From: Clostridiales bacterium
GTDB lineage: Bacteria; Bacillota; Desulfitobacteriia; Desulfitobacteriales; Desulfitobacteriaceae
NCBI GenBank assembly: GCA_027357125.1
Contig: DAHVVW010000019.1
Coordinates: forward strand, 1-12,746
Direction: 5' to 3'
DNA: 12,746 bases
Below are positions 6,351 to 12,511 of this stretch, piece by piece. A program made the position numbers and the translations under genes. The notes below the pieces were generated by a model. That model saw only the letters and a program-made list of their open reading frames with translations. It was not told the DNA's origin and ran no database searches. How positions within the stretch are numbered: the stretch's first letter is position 1; the number at the start of each line of letters is the position of its first letter.

Positions 6351-6370
6351 CTCCCCATTGAAATGGGGAG
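6351..6370. repeat. 20-bp hairpin element, copy 1
   Basis: CTCCCCATTGAAATGGGGAG on the plus strand is an inverted repeat with up to nine paired bases. The other strand, CTCCCCATTTCAATGGGGAG, differs at only three positions from the element at 12650-12669. There is no U-run suitable for a terminator in either direction. Confidence 0.6.
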
Positions 6371-6410
6371 GATTCTTGCCCTTACGTCCTAAATGCACCA
6401 AATGGGTTTT

Positions 6411-6423
6411 TCTGTGGTATAAT
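6411..6423 (+). promoter_or_regulatory. Extended -10 promoter of the LytTR regulator gene
   Basis: TGG followed directly by TATAAT (6418-6423) matches the TGNTATAAT extended -10 form. The -35 region about 17 bases upstream is poor. The predicted leader is about 130 bases. A weak GAATC/GATTC stem followed by TTTTT (6443-6463) lies within it and might attenuate transcription. Confidence 0.5.
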
Positions 6424-6559
6424 TGAGAAGAATAAAATTTATGAATCTTAAAGGATTCTTTTTAGAAATGTCTAAATAAGATACTGTCTCTATTAAAACT
6501 CTAAAACCCTAGTAAGGTAATGCGCAAAGTATTAATACATTCCAATCTAAGGAGAAGAA

Positions 6560-7333
6560 ATGAGGTATGGTCACTTGAAACTTCGAGCCTTGCTGGTTGA
6601 CGATGAATCCCCGGCCCGCAAAGAACTTCGGTATTTACTGCAGCCTTTCGAAGATATTCAGGTAGTCGGAGAGGCAGCCAATGCACTGGAAGCTTTAGAA
6701 TTGATTAACAGCGTGGATTACTCTGTTATTTTTCTTGATATTGACATGCCCGGTTTGAATGGAATCGACCTGGCCGCACAATTGCGTGATAAACCGGACC
6801 CACCGGCAATTATCTTCACAACTGCACATGAAGAGTATGCTTTTCCGGCTTTTGCAGTGAACGCTTTGGACTACCTGCTCAAACCGATTCATCCTAAACG
6901 GCTGGAAGAGTCCCTCAACAAAGTGCGTCAGCTCAAAGGTGCGAACGGAACAAAAAAATCTTCGGCTGCAGCCAAAACAGACGGCACTAATGTCAAGCCT
7001 CTCGAAGTTATTCCAGTAGAGCAAAGAGGGAAAACCATTCTGCTCCGCCAGGATGAAATCATTTATATCTACACCGACAAAGACAATGTCTATGTCAAAA
7101 CCCAGAAAGACTCTTACCTGACGAGATTTACTTTGCGCGATTTAGAGTTGAGGCTTAACCCCAACATGTTTTTCCGTTCGCACCGTTGTTATCTGGTTAA
7201 CATCCAGCGCATGCGCGAACTGATTCCGTATTTCAACGGGACATACACCGTGGTCGTTGACGACCATGAGCGCAGCGAAATTCCGGTGAGCCGCACCCAG
7301 TCCCGTAAACTCAAAGACATACTGGGGTTATAA
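6560..7333 (+). CDS. LytTR-family response regulator (orphan)
   Basis: The 257-residue product is a two-domain transcription regulator. The receiver domain (about 8-125) has Asp14/Asp15, the phospho-acceptor Asp60 in VIFLDIDMPGLNG, Thr87-Thr88 and Lys108 in LLKP. After a Lys/Ala/Thr-rich linker (about 126-145) comes a LytTR DNA-binding domain (about 150-255) with FFRSHRCYLVN and IPVSRTQSRKLKDIL. The family binds direct-repeat sites with an unusual beta fold and often controls cell-envelope, competence or stationary-phase genes. Its start has a strong AAGGAG nine bases upstream. No histidine kinase gene lies beside it, so its partner must be elsewhere. It is transcribed alone and ends at a bidirectional terminator. 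Confidence 0.93.
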   Translation: MRYGHLKLRALLVDDESPARKELRYLLQPFEDIQVVGEAANALEALELINSVDYSVIFLDIDMPGLNGIDLAAQLRDKPDPPAIIFTTAHEEYAFPAFAVNALDYLLKPIHPKRLEESLNKVRQLKGANGTKKSSAAAKTDGTNVKPLEVIPVEQRGKTILLRQDEIIYIYTDKDNVYVKTQKDSYLTRFTLRDLELRLNPNMFFRSHRCYLVNIQRMRELIPYFNGTYTVVVDDHERSEIPVSRTQSRKLKDILGL

Positions 7334-7353
7334 TCTGCTATCCTTTAAAATAA

Positions 7354-7398
7354 CAAAAGAGATTCCCAGGCTTAACGCCCGAGAATCTCTTTTGCTTT
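7354..7398. terminator. Bidirectional terminator between the LytTR regulator and spoIIR
   Basis: CAAAAGAGATTC (7354-7365) and GAATCTCTTTTG (7383-7394) form a perfect 12-bp stem around 17 bases. Rightward the stem ends in TTTTGCTTTTT. Leftward it ends in CTTTTGTTATTTT. The spoIIR stop codon (7374-7372) and its last codons lie inside the hairpin, so one structure serves both convergent genes. Confidence 0.85.
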
Positions 7399-8010
7399 TT
7401 CCCAGATCCATATCTTTACCACTGGCTGTTTCAGGGGTACTCCCGGTTTGCCGTCTACCGGCACAGCGGTCGAATGTTCAATATCCACAAAGCAAATCGG
7501 AGGAAAGAGCACACACCACCAGTTCGCTCCCTGCCCTTGCCCGATCACCACCCTTAAGGCTTCATAGTCCCCAGCCGGCAAGACAAACGACCCGTAGGAT
7601 TTAGTGGGAAAGAGAAAGTGCCCGAACTCGGTATGAACCCCATAGTCATACCCGTACTCCTTTACCACTACTCCTGCCAAGCGCTCCATTTCCGGTCTTA
7701 ATTCCTGGAGCAGGAGCCGGGACTCTTCCAGCGATCCAGACTTAGCAAGGCGGGGGGACAACTCGCTAAGAATCCTGTCCCTCACAGCCCATTTCAAAGC
7801 CTGATCCTCCGCACTGTCTGAGTTAGCTAACACATGAAAGCGGATAAGGGGTTGCGCAGAATTTATTGGGGAATTCAGTTCTAAGTTTGAACTCAGTTCT
7901 GAGTTTGATTGAGCGCTTAAACCGGGCGCAGCATTTATACTAAGCAAATAGGCAAGCATCAGGCACACCACAGCCACGATCCAATATTTTAAGGTTATTC
8001 TCTGTAACAA
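7372..8010 (-). CDS. spoIIR: Stage II sporulation protein R
   Basis: SpoIIR is made in the forespore under sigma-F and exported to the intermembrane space. There it triggers SpoIIGA to process pro-sigma-E in the mother cell. The 212-residue product has an N-terminal membrane/signal segment (about 8-28), a Ser/Asn-rich linker, and the family core: IRFHVLANSDSAEDQALKWAVRD (56-78), FPTKSYGSFVLPAGDYEALRVVIG (134-157) and GANWWCVLFPPICFVD (161-176). It begins with TTG, with AGGG about eight bases upstream. Upstream is a sigma-F-like promoter, consistent with forespore expression. The gene is monocistronic between a divergent ZIP transporter gene and a bidirectional terminator that overlaps its stop. 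Identification is secure because the NWWCVLFPP block is specific to the family. Confidence 0.96.
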   Translation of the reverse strand: MLQRITLKYWIVAVVCLMLAYLLSINAAPGLSAQSNSELSSNLELNSPINSAQPLIRFHVLANSDSAEDQALKWAVRDRILSELSPRLAKSGSLEESRLLLQELRPEMERLAGVVVKEYGYDYGVHTEFGHFLFPTKSYGSFVLPAGDYEALRVVIGQGQGANWWCVLFPPICFVDIEHSTAVPVDGKPGVPLKQPVVKIWIWEKAKEILGR

Positions 8011-8040
8011 AATATAAACCCTCTTTCTCCCGCAACAACT

Positions 8041-8056
8041 CTCTAATTAATTAGAG
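8041..8056. repeat. 16-bp perfect palindrome at the predicted spoIIR transcription start
   Basis: CTCTAATTAATTAGAG is a perfect palindrome that overlaps the last bases of the spoIIR -10 element and the expected start point. Its place suggests an operator, but no regulator is assigned. Confidence 0.5.
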
Positions 8057-8083
8057 TTTTGCCGAAAGAACAGAGAATTAAAA
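8054..8083 (-). promoter_or_regulatory. Sigma-F-like promoter of spoIIR
   Basis: On the minus strand TTTTA (8083-8079) and GGCAAAACTC (8063-8054) are separated by 15 bases. The Bacillus sigma-F pattern is GYWTA, 15 bases, GGNRANANTW, so four of five and nine of ten positions agree. The start point would be about 40 bases before the TTG start of spoIIR. Confidence 0.6.
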
Positions 8084-8108
8084 CACATTTTGCAACATAT
8101 TTGTGAAA

Positions 8109-8159
8109 AAGCTTTCATAGCATGCAATAGCAAAGTTGATAGCGCTAAGTTGAAAGCTT
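8109..8159 (+). promoter_or_regulatory. Leader stem-loop upstream of the ZIP transporter gene
   Basis: AAGCTTTCA (8109-8117) and TGAAAGCTT (8151-8159) are perfect 9-base inverted arms. An inner TAGC/GCTA pair extends the stem after a 3-base bulge. The structure ends 12 bases before the GAGGAGGAG ribosome binding site. It could be an RNA control element or a paired operator for a metal regulator. It matches no riboswitch I know. Confidence 0.35.
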
Positions 8160-8186
8160 ACTCTTAGTTTCGAGGAGGAGTGATCC

Positions 8187-8927
8187 TTGCAGGATATCCT
8201 GGAAATCTTGCGTATGAGCACGATTGCGGGCCTGGCCACGACCTTGGGCAGTATCATTGTCCTCCTCCTGGGCAAACCGGAGGAACGGGTGCTCGCTACT
8301 CTCTTAGCCGGAGCAGGGGGAGTCATGCTGGCTGTGGTTGCGGTCGATTTACTGCCAATGGCCTGGGAAATCGGACCGCCTGTTCAAGTACTATTAGGGA
8401 TAGGCCTGGGACTTTTGTTCATGAAAGCCGCAGATCACCAAATTAACCGCCCTGGCAGTTCCCTGCCCCTTTCACGCCGTCAGCGCCTGAAACGCATCGG
8501 GCTCCTGGTAGCTTCGGGGATTGCTCTGCACGACCTGCCCGAGGGGATGGCAATCGCGGTCGGCCAGGAAGCCACCCCAGAACTGGGCCTGTTGATCGCT
8601 TTAGCTATTGCCCTCCATAATCTTCCGGAGGGAATGGCGACCACCACTCCCCTGCGCATGGCCAACATTCGCACCTGGAAGATATTACTCTTAAATCTTG
8701 GAATCGCCTTTTTCACCCCGCTGGGCGCTTTCCTGGGAATAGTGGGATTGCAAGCCATCCAAAACTCGCTTGCCTTTTTCCTGGCTTTTGCCGCCGGAGC
8801 CATGGCTTTTCTGGTTTATGCCGAGCTGTGGCCCCTCGCACGCGAACGCCATCCCCATTACGCCCTGCTTGGGGCTGTGATCGGATTCATCTTCTTTGCC
8901 CTCTTAAGCCTGGTGCATTCAGCCTAA
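8187..8927 (+). CDS. ZIP-family divalent metal transporter
   Basis: The 246-residue integral membrane protein has about eight hydrophobic segments, the usual ZIP topology. The family carries zinc, iron, manganese or related ions into the cytosol. The two metal-site helices are clear: HDLPEGMAIAVG (115-126) and HNLPEGMATTTPL (144-156), with His115, Asp116, Glu119, His144, Asn145 and Glu148 as likely ligands. The His-rich loop seen in many eukaryotic members is absent; the loop after helix 3 is short and basic. It starts with TTG, supported by GAGGAGGAG six bases upstream. It diverges from spoIIR and ends nine bases before the convergent SGNH gene. Substrate cannot be told from sequence. Confidence 0.93.
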   Translation: MQDILEILRMSTIAGLATTLGSIIVLLLGKPEERVLATLLAGAGGVMLAVVAVDLLPMAWEIGPPVQVLLGIGLGLLFMKAADHQINRPGSSLPLSRRQRLKRIGLLVASGIALHDLPEGMAIAVGQEATPELGLLIALAIALHNLPEGMATTTPLRMANIRTWKILLLNLGIAFFTPLGAFLGIVGLQAIQNSLAFFLAFAAGAMAFLVYAELWPLARERHPHYALLGAVIGFIFFALLSLVHSA

Positions 8928-8936
8928 CCTTTCTTC

Positions 8937-9641
8937 TTACTTCAGCACGCGGGCAGCATATGCTGCCATTTCTTCATACCCTTTATTATTAGGATAATTG
9001 TCATCAGCAAACAATTCCTTAATCCCTTTACCCTCTTGGTCAAATAAAACGCTTGCGAAATCGAGGACTAAGATTTGCTCAGTCTGGGCCAAGTTAAGCA
9101 TCCATTCCCTCATGTCAGTGATAGACTTTTGCACCTCCTGCTTGGAGCCAGGATAAGGAAGGGGCAAGGCTAAAACCGGAATGATATGGTTGGATTTGGC
9201 TTTTTCCACCATCCCCTTGACATTGTTCTGGTAAGTTTCCGCTTTGACTCCCTGAAGGGCATCCCCTGTACCTACAAAAATAATCACCCGGCCCGGTTTT
9301 TCTGTCAGGACATCCTGGTCAAAGCGCTCAAACAGGTTCTGAGCGGTTTGTTTTACTTGGCCCTTATTAACAACAGGAGCCTGCAGTAATTCCTCCAGGC
9401 GGCGCGGCCACGCTTGCTCCGGCCCGCCGGGATAACCGTACGTAAACGAATCCCCTAGAGCTACAATCTTGGGATTGCTGACCACGGGTGTACTATCCCC
9501 TGTACTCCCAGGTGTTCCGACAGTTGCCGGATTCGGTTTTGCTCCCCCGTTAAAAACACCACTAAAGCCGGCAATTAAAACGATCAGAGCCAGTGAAACA
9601 GCCGCTTGCAACAGACGGACCTGCAAACGATAAGTACGCAT
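8937..9641 (-). CDS. Membrane-anchored SGNH/GDSL-hydrolase-like protein with altered active site
   Basis: The 234-residue product has a basic N-terminus and a hydrophobic segment (about 11-30) without a lipobox cysteine, so it is probably an exported membrane-anchored protein. After a Pro/Thr/Ser-rich linker, the SGNH fold begins with IVALGDSFTYG, giving nucleophile Ser65. Block II is weak (VNKG, Gly94). Block III reads FVGTGDAL, where the usual GxND has Gly126 in place of Asn. Block V reads DDNYPNNKGY, where the usual DxxHP has Tyr216 in place of His. Two hallmark residues are therefore changed and normal esterase activity is doubtful. AAAGGAGG precedes the ATG. It could be a specialised or non-catalytic cell-envelope protein. 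Confidence 0.8.
   Translation of the reverse strand: MRTYRLQVRLLQAAVSLALIVLIAGFSGVFNGGAKPNPATVGTPGSTGDSTPVVSNPKIVALGDSFTYGYPGGPEQAWPRRLEELLQAPVVNKGQVKQTAQNLFERFDQDVLTEKPGRVIIFVGTGDALQGVKAETYQNNVKGMVEKAKSNHIIPVLALPLPYPGSKQEVQKSITDMREWMLNLAQTEQILVLDFASVLFDQEGKGIKELFADDNYPNNKGYEEMAAYAARVLK
8952..8967. terminator. Possible weak hairpin terminator between ZIP and SGNH genes
   Basis: GGCAGCATATGCTGCC is a perfect 16-bp palindrome inside the last codons of the SGNH gene, 24 bases after the ZIP stop. Reading rightward it is followed by ATTTCTTC, a weak T-rich tail. No better terminator lies between these convergent genes. Confidence 0.35.
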
Positions 9642-9716
9642 ATTCCGGCCACCTCCTTTCTCTATTCAGTTTCTACAACCAAGCGCTTGTTTCCTGCTCC
9701 GGATATGATAGCTTTT

Positions 9717-9745
9717 CACCCGGCAGCTTCCCTGAGCATACCTTA
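9717..9745 (+). promoter_or_regulatory. Sigma-K-type promoter upstream of the YlbF-family gene cluster
   Basis: CACC (9717-9720) and CATACCTTA (9737-9745) are separated by 16 bases, an exact match to the sigma-K form AC, 17 bases, CATANNNTA. A 15-base palindrome, ACCTTA-GTA-TAAGGT (9740-9754), overlaps the -10 and may be an operator. The start point would be near 9752, some 45 bases before the ATG. This points to expression in the mother cell late in sporulation. Confidence 0.6.
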
Positions 9746-9798
9746 GTATAAGGTAGAAGGAACGCGGCTTTTCTTCAATAAAAGGAGGTATTCGGTAT

Positions 9799-10296
9799 AT
9801 GAGCTATATTGATAAAGCACGTGAACTGGGGGAGCTTTTGGCCCAAACCCCGGAAGCGCAAGGGCTCAAGGCAGCCGAGGCGGCCATTGCCTCAGATCCC
9901 GCCGGTAACGAAGCTTTTAAGCAGTACCAGGACAAAGAACGGCAGCTTATTGCCGCGCAAATGATTAGTAAGGTTGTGCCGGAAAAAGACGCCTTAGCCC
10001 TCCTTGATCTCAAGATCCGTTTGATCAATAAACATCCTTTAATCAAAGCCTTTTTCATCCAGCAACAAAAGTATGAAAAAATGATGGCTATGGTAAATCT
10101 GGCTTTAACCACCGCTATTCATGGTATGCCCAGCGCAGACCAGCTTCCTTTACCGGAAGAACTGAAGAATATGGCCCAGCAGATCTTAAACGGCATCAGC
10201 GGTGGCAAGCAAATGCCTTCGATGGAAATTCCTCCTGACTTCAAAATGCCCCAGGGCGTAAAACTTCCTAACTTTAAACTGCCCGGACAACAGTAA
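9799..10296 (+). CDS. YlbF-family (com_ylbF) protein with a proline-rich C-terminal tail
   Basis: Residues about 4-110 of this 165-residue protein match the helical YlbF/YmcA family: IDKARELGELLAQTPEAQGLKAAEAAIASDPAGNEAF, then DKERQL, and KHPLIKAFFIQQQKYEKMMAMVN. In Bacillus, YlbF and YmcA form a complex with YaaT that directs RNase Y and affects sporulation, competence and biofilm. This member differs in having a tail (about 137-165) with Pro/Lys/Phe repeats, IPPDFKMP and LPNFKLP, and an apparent sigma-K promoter. A structural or late-sporulation role is as likely as a regulatory one. AAAGGAGG lies nine bases before the ATG. It heads a plus-strand cluster of small membrane-associated proteins. 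Confidence 0.82.
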   Translation: MSYIDKARELGELLAQTPEAQGLKAAEAAIASDPAGNEAFKQYQDKERQLIAAQMISKVVPEKDALALLDLKIRLINKHPLIKAFFIQQQKYEKMMAMVNLALTTAIHGMPSADQLPLPEELKNMAQQILNGISGGKQMPSMEIPPDFKMPQGVKLPNFKLPGQQ

Positions 10297-10314
10297 TGGG
10301 GAAGTGGGTACAAG

Positions 10315-10437
10315 TTGAGGCCAAACGGCTATAGCGGTCCTATCCTAATAAATGATGTTACTCATCCTGTCACTCTGCTGGCATTCTTAATCATCTTATG
10401 TCTGGGAGGATGGGTTATCGTCAAATGCTGGTTTTAG
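10315..10437 (+). CDS. Possible 40-residue single-pass membrane peptide
   Basis: A frame starting at TTG 10315 encodes 40 residues: a polar N-terminus (MRPNGYSGPILINDVTHP) followed by one strongly hydrophobic segment and ending VIVKCWF. It fills the gap between the YlbF-family gene and the next gene. Its stop lies directly before the GGAAGGAGG site of that gene. The ribosome binding site is weak (AAGTGGG, six bases away), and it is in the same frame as the preceding gene directly after its TAA. Small membrane peptides of this size are common in spore envelopes. I do not recognise a family, and the frame could be chance. Confidence 0.45.
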   Translation: MRPNGYSGPILINDVTHPVTLLAFLIILCLGGWVIVKCWF

Positions 10438-10453
10438 GGAAGGAGGGGGAAGT

Positions 10454-11140
10454 ATGGCTGACATGTACTCAGTTCGTCCCCCTTTGCCGACAACTCCCTT
10501 CTCTTTTTCCGTTTTAGTGGACAGCCCCATTCGCTGCAATCTTCCGTTTAGCCCTGTCAGCGCCATGCTCTTTCCCCTGGCTAAGACTGACCTCTACTTC
10601 GGAGGGTTAATCATCGCCGGGCTCAACATTTTAATGACTTTTCTGTTTAAGCGTTCGCTCGCTCATCCCCCCTTGCCTGCACGCCCAGTACCGGAATTAT
10701 ATCCTCTTACCCTGACCTTACCTGAGCTAACCCAATTAATGCAGGCAGCAGCAGCCGGACAAATCCCACTTCCCCCCTCTCCGGCAAACGCCACTTCCGC
10801 CGGTCAAGGCCGCGGCCCTGTGGGCGGGGATGAACCACTCTTCCCGGACAATCTAAGTGTCTCCCTCGTGGTTACTGCACCCTTTGCCCCTTTTGACGGC
10901 AGCCCCGACACTTCATTTAACGTTCCGCTCTTTGAAATCCCGGGAGCACCCGGAAACCTCATCATAGCCCTGAGCTTACTTTTTGCTCAATTTCTCGTTG
11001 AACGCGCAGGCGCAGGGACGCCAGGCTGCCAGCCACAAATAAGCGGGCACACTGGTTTAAGCAATTGCCCCATTAACACCATTAGCACTCCTGAAAAGAA
11101 CGGAGGAGCGCTGCATGACTTACACAATTCCCCCGCCTAG
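10454..11140 (+). CDS. Hypothetical protein with one membrane segment, Pro-rich
   Basis: I do not recognise a family for this 228-residue protein. A proline-rich start (RPPLPTTPF) precedes one hydrophobic segment at about 48-66 (FGGLIIAGLNILMTFLF), then a Pro-rich stretch (HPPLPARPVPELYPL) and an Ala/Gly/Pro linker (about 98-128). Residues about 133-181 alternate beta-like hydrophobic stretches (LSVSLVVTAPFAPFDG, FNVPLFEIPGAPGNLIIALSLL). The tail carries two cysteines (CQPQ, NCPIN). The start is firm: GGAAGGAGGGGG precedes ATG by a few bases. Its last 26 bases overlap the next gene. The sigma-K-type promoter upstream and the small membrane neighbours suggest a spore-envelope protein, which is inference. 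Confidence 0.75.
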   Translation: MADMYSVRPPLPTTPFSFSVLVDSPIRCNLPFSPVSAMLFPLAKTDLYFGGLIIAGLNILMTFLFKRSLAHPPLPARPVPELYPLTLTLPELTQLMQAAAAGQIPLPPSPANATSAGQGRGPVGGDEPLFPDNLSVSLVVTAPFAPFDGSPDTSFNVPLFEIPGAPGNLIIALSLLFAQFLVERAGAGTPGCQPQISGHTGLSNCPINTISTPEKNGGALHDLHNSPA

Positions 11141-11384
11141 GCCAAAGCAGCCCGGCCCCACAACAAGGCCGGAAGTATGGGACTACGGGTTTAGGCGCAT
11201 TTCTTCCCTGTTTCAGAACTCTACCGTGGGAGCAGGTTTTTTGTCTGTCGCCCTCTTTCTTCTAGTTGCCTTTTCTTCTAACATCCTGCTGGCCCAAGTA
11301 AGCTCCGCCACCCTTGGGATTACCGTAATCCTGAGTACGCTTGGGCTCATGGCCATTTTGATCCTAATTCTCGTATTAATATAG
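11115..11384 (+). CDS. Hypothetical small membrane protein (89 residues)
   Basis: No family is recognised. The first 37 residues are cytosolic-looking and proline-rich (IPPPRPKQPGPTTRP), then VWDYGFRRISSLFQN. Two hydrophobic segments follow, at about 38-59 and 66-89, and the protein ends in the membrane with LILILVLI. ATG 11115 has GGAGGAG six bases upstream, inside the preceding gene, and the two frames overlap by 26 bases. This supports translational coupling and a shared function. The gene converges on the Gly/Pro/Gln-rich protein gene with a long hairpin in between. Confidence 0.75.
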   Translation: MTYTIPPPRPKQPGPTTRPEVWDYGFRRISSLFQNSTVGAGFLSVALFLLVAFSSNILLAQVSSATLGITVILSTLGLMAILILILVLI

Positions 11385-11401
11385 ACTGGTGGTGCGTTAA
11401 T

Positions 11402-11443
11402 ACTAAGAAGAAGCTCCCCCTTAGAGGTAAGCTTCTTCTTAGT
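11402..11443. terminator. Long hairpin between convergent genes, probable bidirectional terminator
   Basis: ACTAAGAAGAAGCT (11402-11415) and AGCTTCTTCTTAGT (11430-11443) form a perfect 14-bp stem with a 14-base loop. It sits 18 bases after the plus-strand stop and 13 bases after the minus-strand stop. No clean T-run follows on either side, so termination strength is uncertain. Confidence 0.65.
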
Positions 11444-11456
11444 GTAGTATAGTAAA

Positions 11457-12458
11457 TTAGAGGGCAGAACCCTGTTCTGGAAGGGATGTGGCCGCGCCCT
11501 CAAGCGGCAGCTCTACGGCCCCTTCCGGCACCGCCGGAGTTTTCGGGCTTCTTTGGAATAGCCCGGTAATCTTGCGCCAGATTGAACCTCCGGCATTTTT
11601 CACAGGGTTAATGAAAGCGGAAGCTCCTTTGGGCTCTTGTACTTTGAGAATAATCGGGCCGTTTGGTGCCTGCCCCAATTGACCGGGATTTTCCACCGAC
11701 ACCACCACGCGTTCATAATGGTGGAGGGGGACAGAACTGCGAAACTGGGTCTGATAAACCCCATTGCCCACAGGCCTTAAAACCCCAGCCAAAAAACCGG
11801 TTTGCCCTTTTTTATCTACCAGATAAGCTGCATAGGAAGACATGCCCTGCCCTGCAGAAAAATTAGCAGGGGGAGGCAGATTGGCTACCAGCATAAAACT
11901 ATTGTCAGGGGAAATTGTAGCAATCCCGTTGCCTGTGATTCCCGGCTGAGCTCCCAGCAAAATCAATTGGCGAGGCTGGCTTGGGGCTGCGCCCGAACCA
12001 CTGCCTAAGAAAGCAAATGGACCTCTACCCCCGCCCCCATTTCCTTGATTGCCACCCCAGGCACCCGGGCCGGGCATGGCACCTTGATTATACCCCTGCT
12101 GTCCCGCCTGGGGATATCCAGCCTGGTACTGTGCATTTGGTGCTCCCTGCATTCCGGGTGGCTGTTTGGGGCCGATAAAACCCCCGCGTAAATTATTTAT
12201 TTGCCCGTCCTTTTGAAAGACACCGCTGCTTTTGAGGCCTGATCCAAGGGTATTCCTGATTGAGCCGCCCGGGGACGGTCCTGGACCATATTGTCCTGGG
12301 CCGAAGCCCTGAATATACTGACCCATCTGTCCCTGACCGTAAGCTTGATCATAATGTCCCGGACCAACCTGACCCTGTTGTCCACCGGGCGGTTGCCCAG
12401 GGAATCCTTGCGGTACGATGGGCCCAAAATCATTGGATCCTTGTCCACCGAACTTCAC
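11457..12458 (-). CDS. Gly/Pro/Gln-rich protein with C-terminal beta domain, probable spore-surface protein
   Basis: Residues 1-160 of this 333-residue protein are low complexity, rich in Gly, Pro, Gln, Tyr and Asn (QGFPGQPPGGQQGQVGPG, GYPQAGQQGYNQGAMPGPG). They do not follow a strict collagen Gly-X-Y pattern. Residues about 163-273 look folded: LILLGAQPG, SFMLVANLPP, YAAYLVDKKGQTGFLAGVL, YERVVVSVENP. This pattern resembles the extracytoplasmic domain of RskA-type anti-sigma factors, but no membrane segment or sigma-binding part is present. There is no signal peptide and no cysteine. GTG is preceded by GGGAGGAG. A sigma-K-type promoter lies upstream, as for the facing gene cluster. A late mother-cell coat or exosporium component is the best inference, not a demonstrated role. 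Confidence 0.8.
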   Translation of the reverse strand: MKFGGQGSNDFGPIVPQGFPGQPPGGQQGQVGPGHYDQAYGQGQMGQYIQGFGPGQYGPGPSPGGSIRNTLGSGLKSSGVFQKDGQINNLRGGFIGPKQPPGMQGAPNAQYQAGYPQAGQQGYNQGAMPGPGAWGGNQGNGGGGRGPFAFLGSGSGAAPSQPRQLILLGAQPGITGNGIATISPDNSFMLVANLPPPANFSAGQGMSSYAAYLVDKKGQTGFLAGVLRPVGNGVYQTQFRSSVPLHHYERVVVSVENPGQLGQAPNGPIILKVQEPKGASAFINPVKNAGGSIWRKITGLFQRSPKTPAVPEGAVELPLEGAATSLPEQGSAL

Positions 12459-12511
12459 CGTGCTCTCCTCCCGTCTCTTTGCTTACACGTTGAAAGTTGC
12501 TCGCTTTTTTA

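Larger units (their letters stand above)
6131..6559. other. 429-bp divergent intergenic region
   Basis: This gap separates the GerMN gene (leftward) from the LytTR regulator gene (rightward). It holds two candidate promoters for GerMN, a heptad repeat (6211-6244), a perfect hairpin (6351-6370) and an extended -10 promoter for the regulator. The only long open frame here (6152-6358, minus) has no ribosome binding site or recognisable product, and I do not regard it as a gene. Confidence 0.6.

Noticed and set aside
6152..6358. A 68-codon minus-strand frame in the divergent intergenic region.
   Set aside because: It has no ribosome site or family likeness and spans promoter elements and the heptad repeat.
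6351..6370. ATTGAAAT within the hairpin resembles the end of some clostridial CRISPR repeats.
   Set aside because: There is a single copy here with no regularly spaced repeats, spacers or cas genes.
11979..12458. The Gly/Pro-rich region could be read as a collagen-like domain.
   Set aside because: Glycines do not recur at every third residue over any long stretch; it is general Gly/Pro/Gln low complexity.
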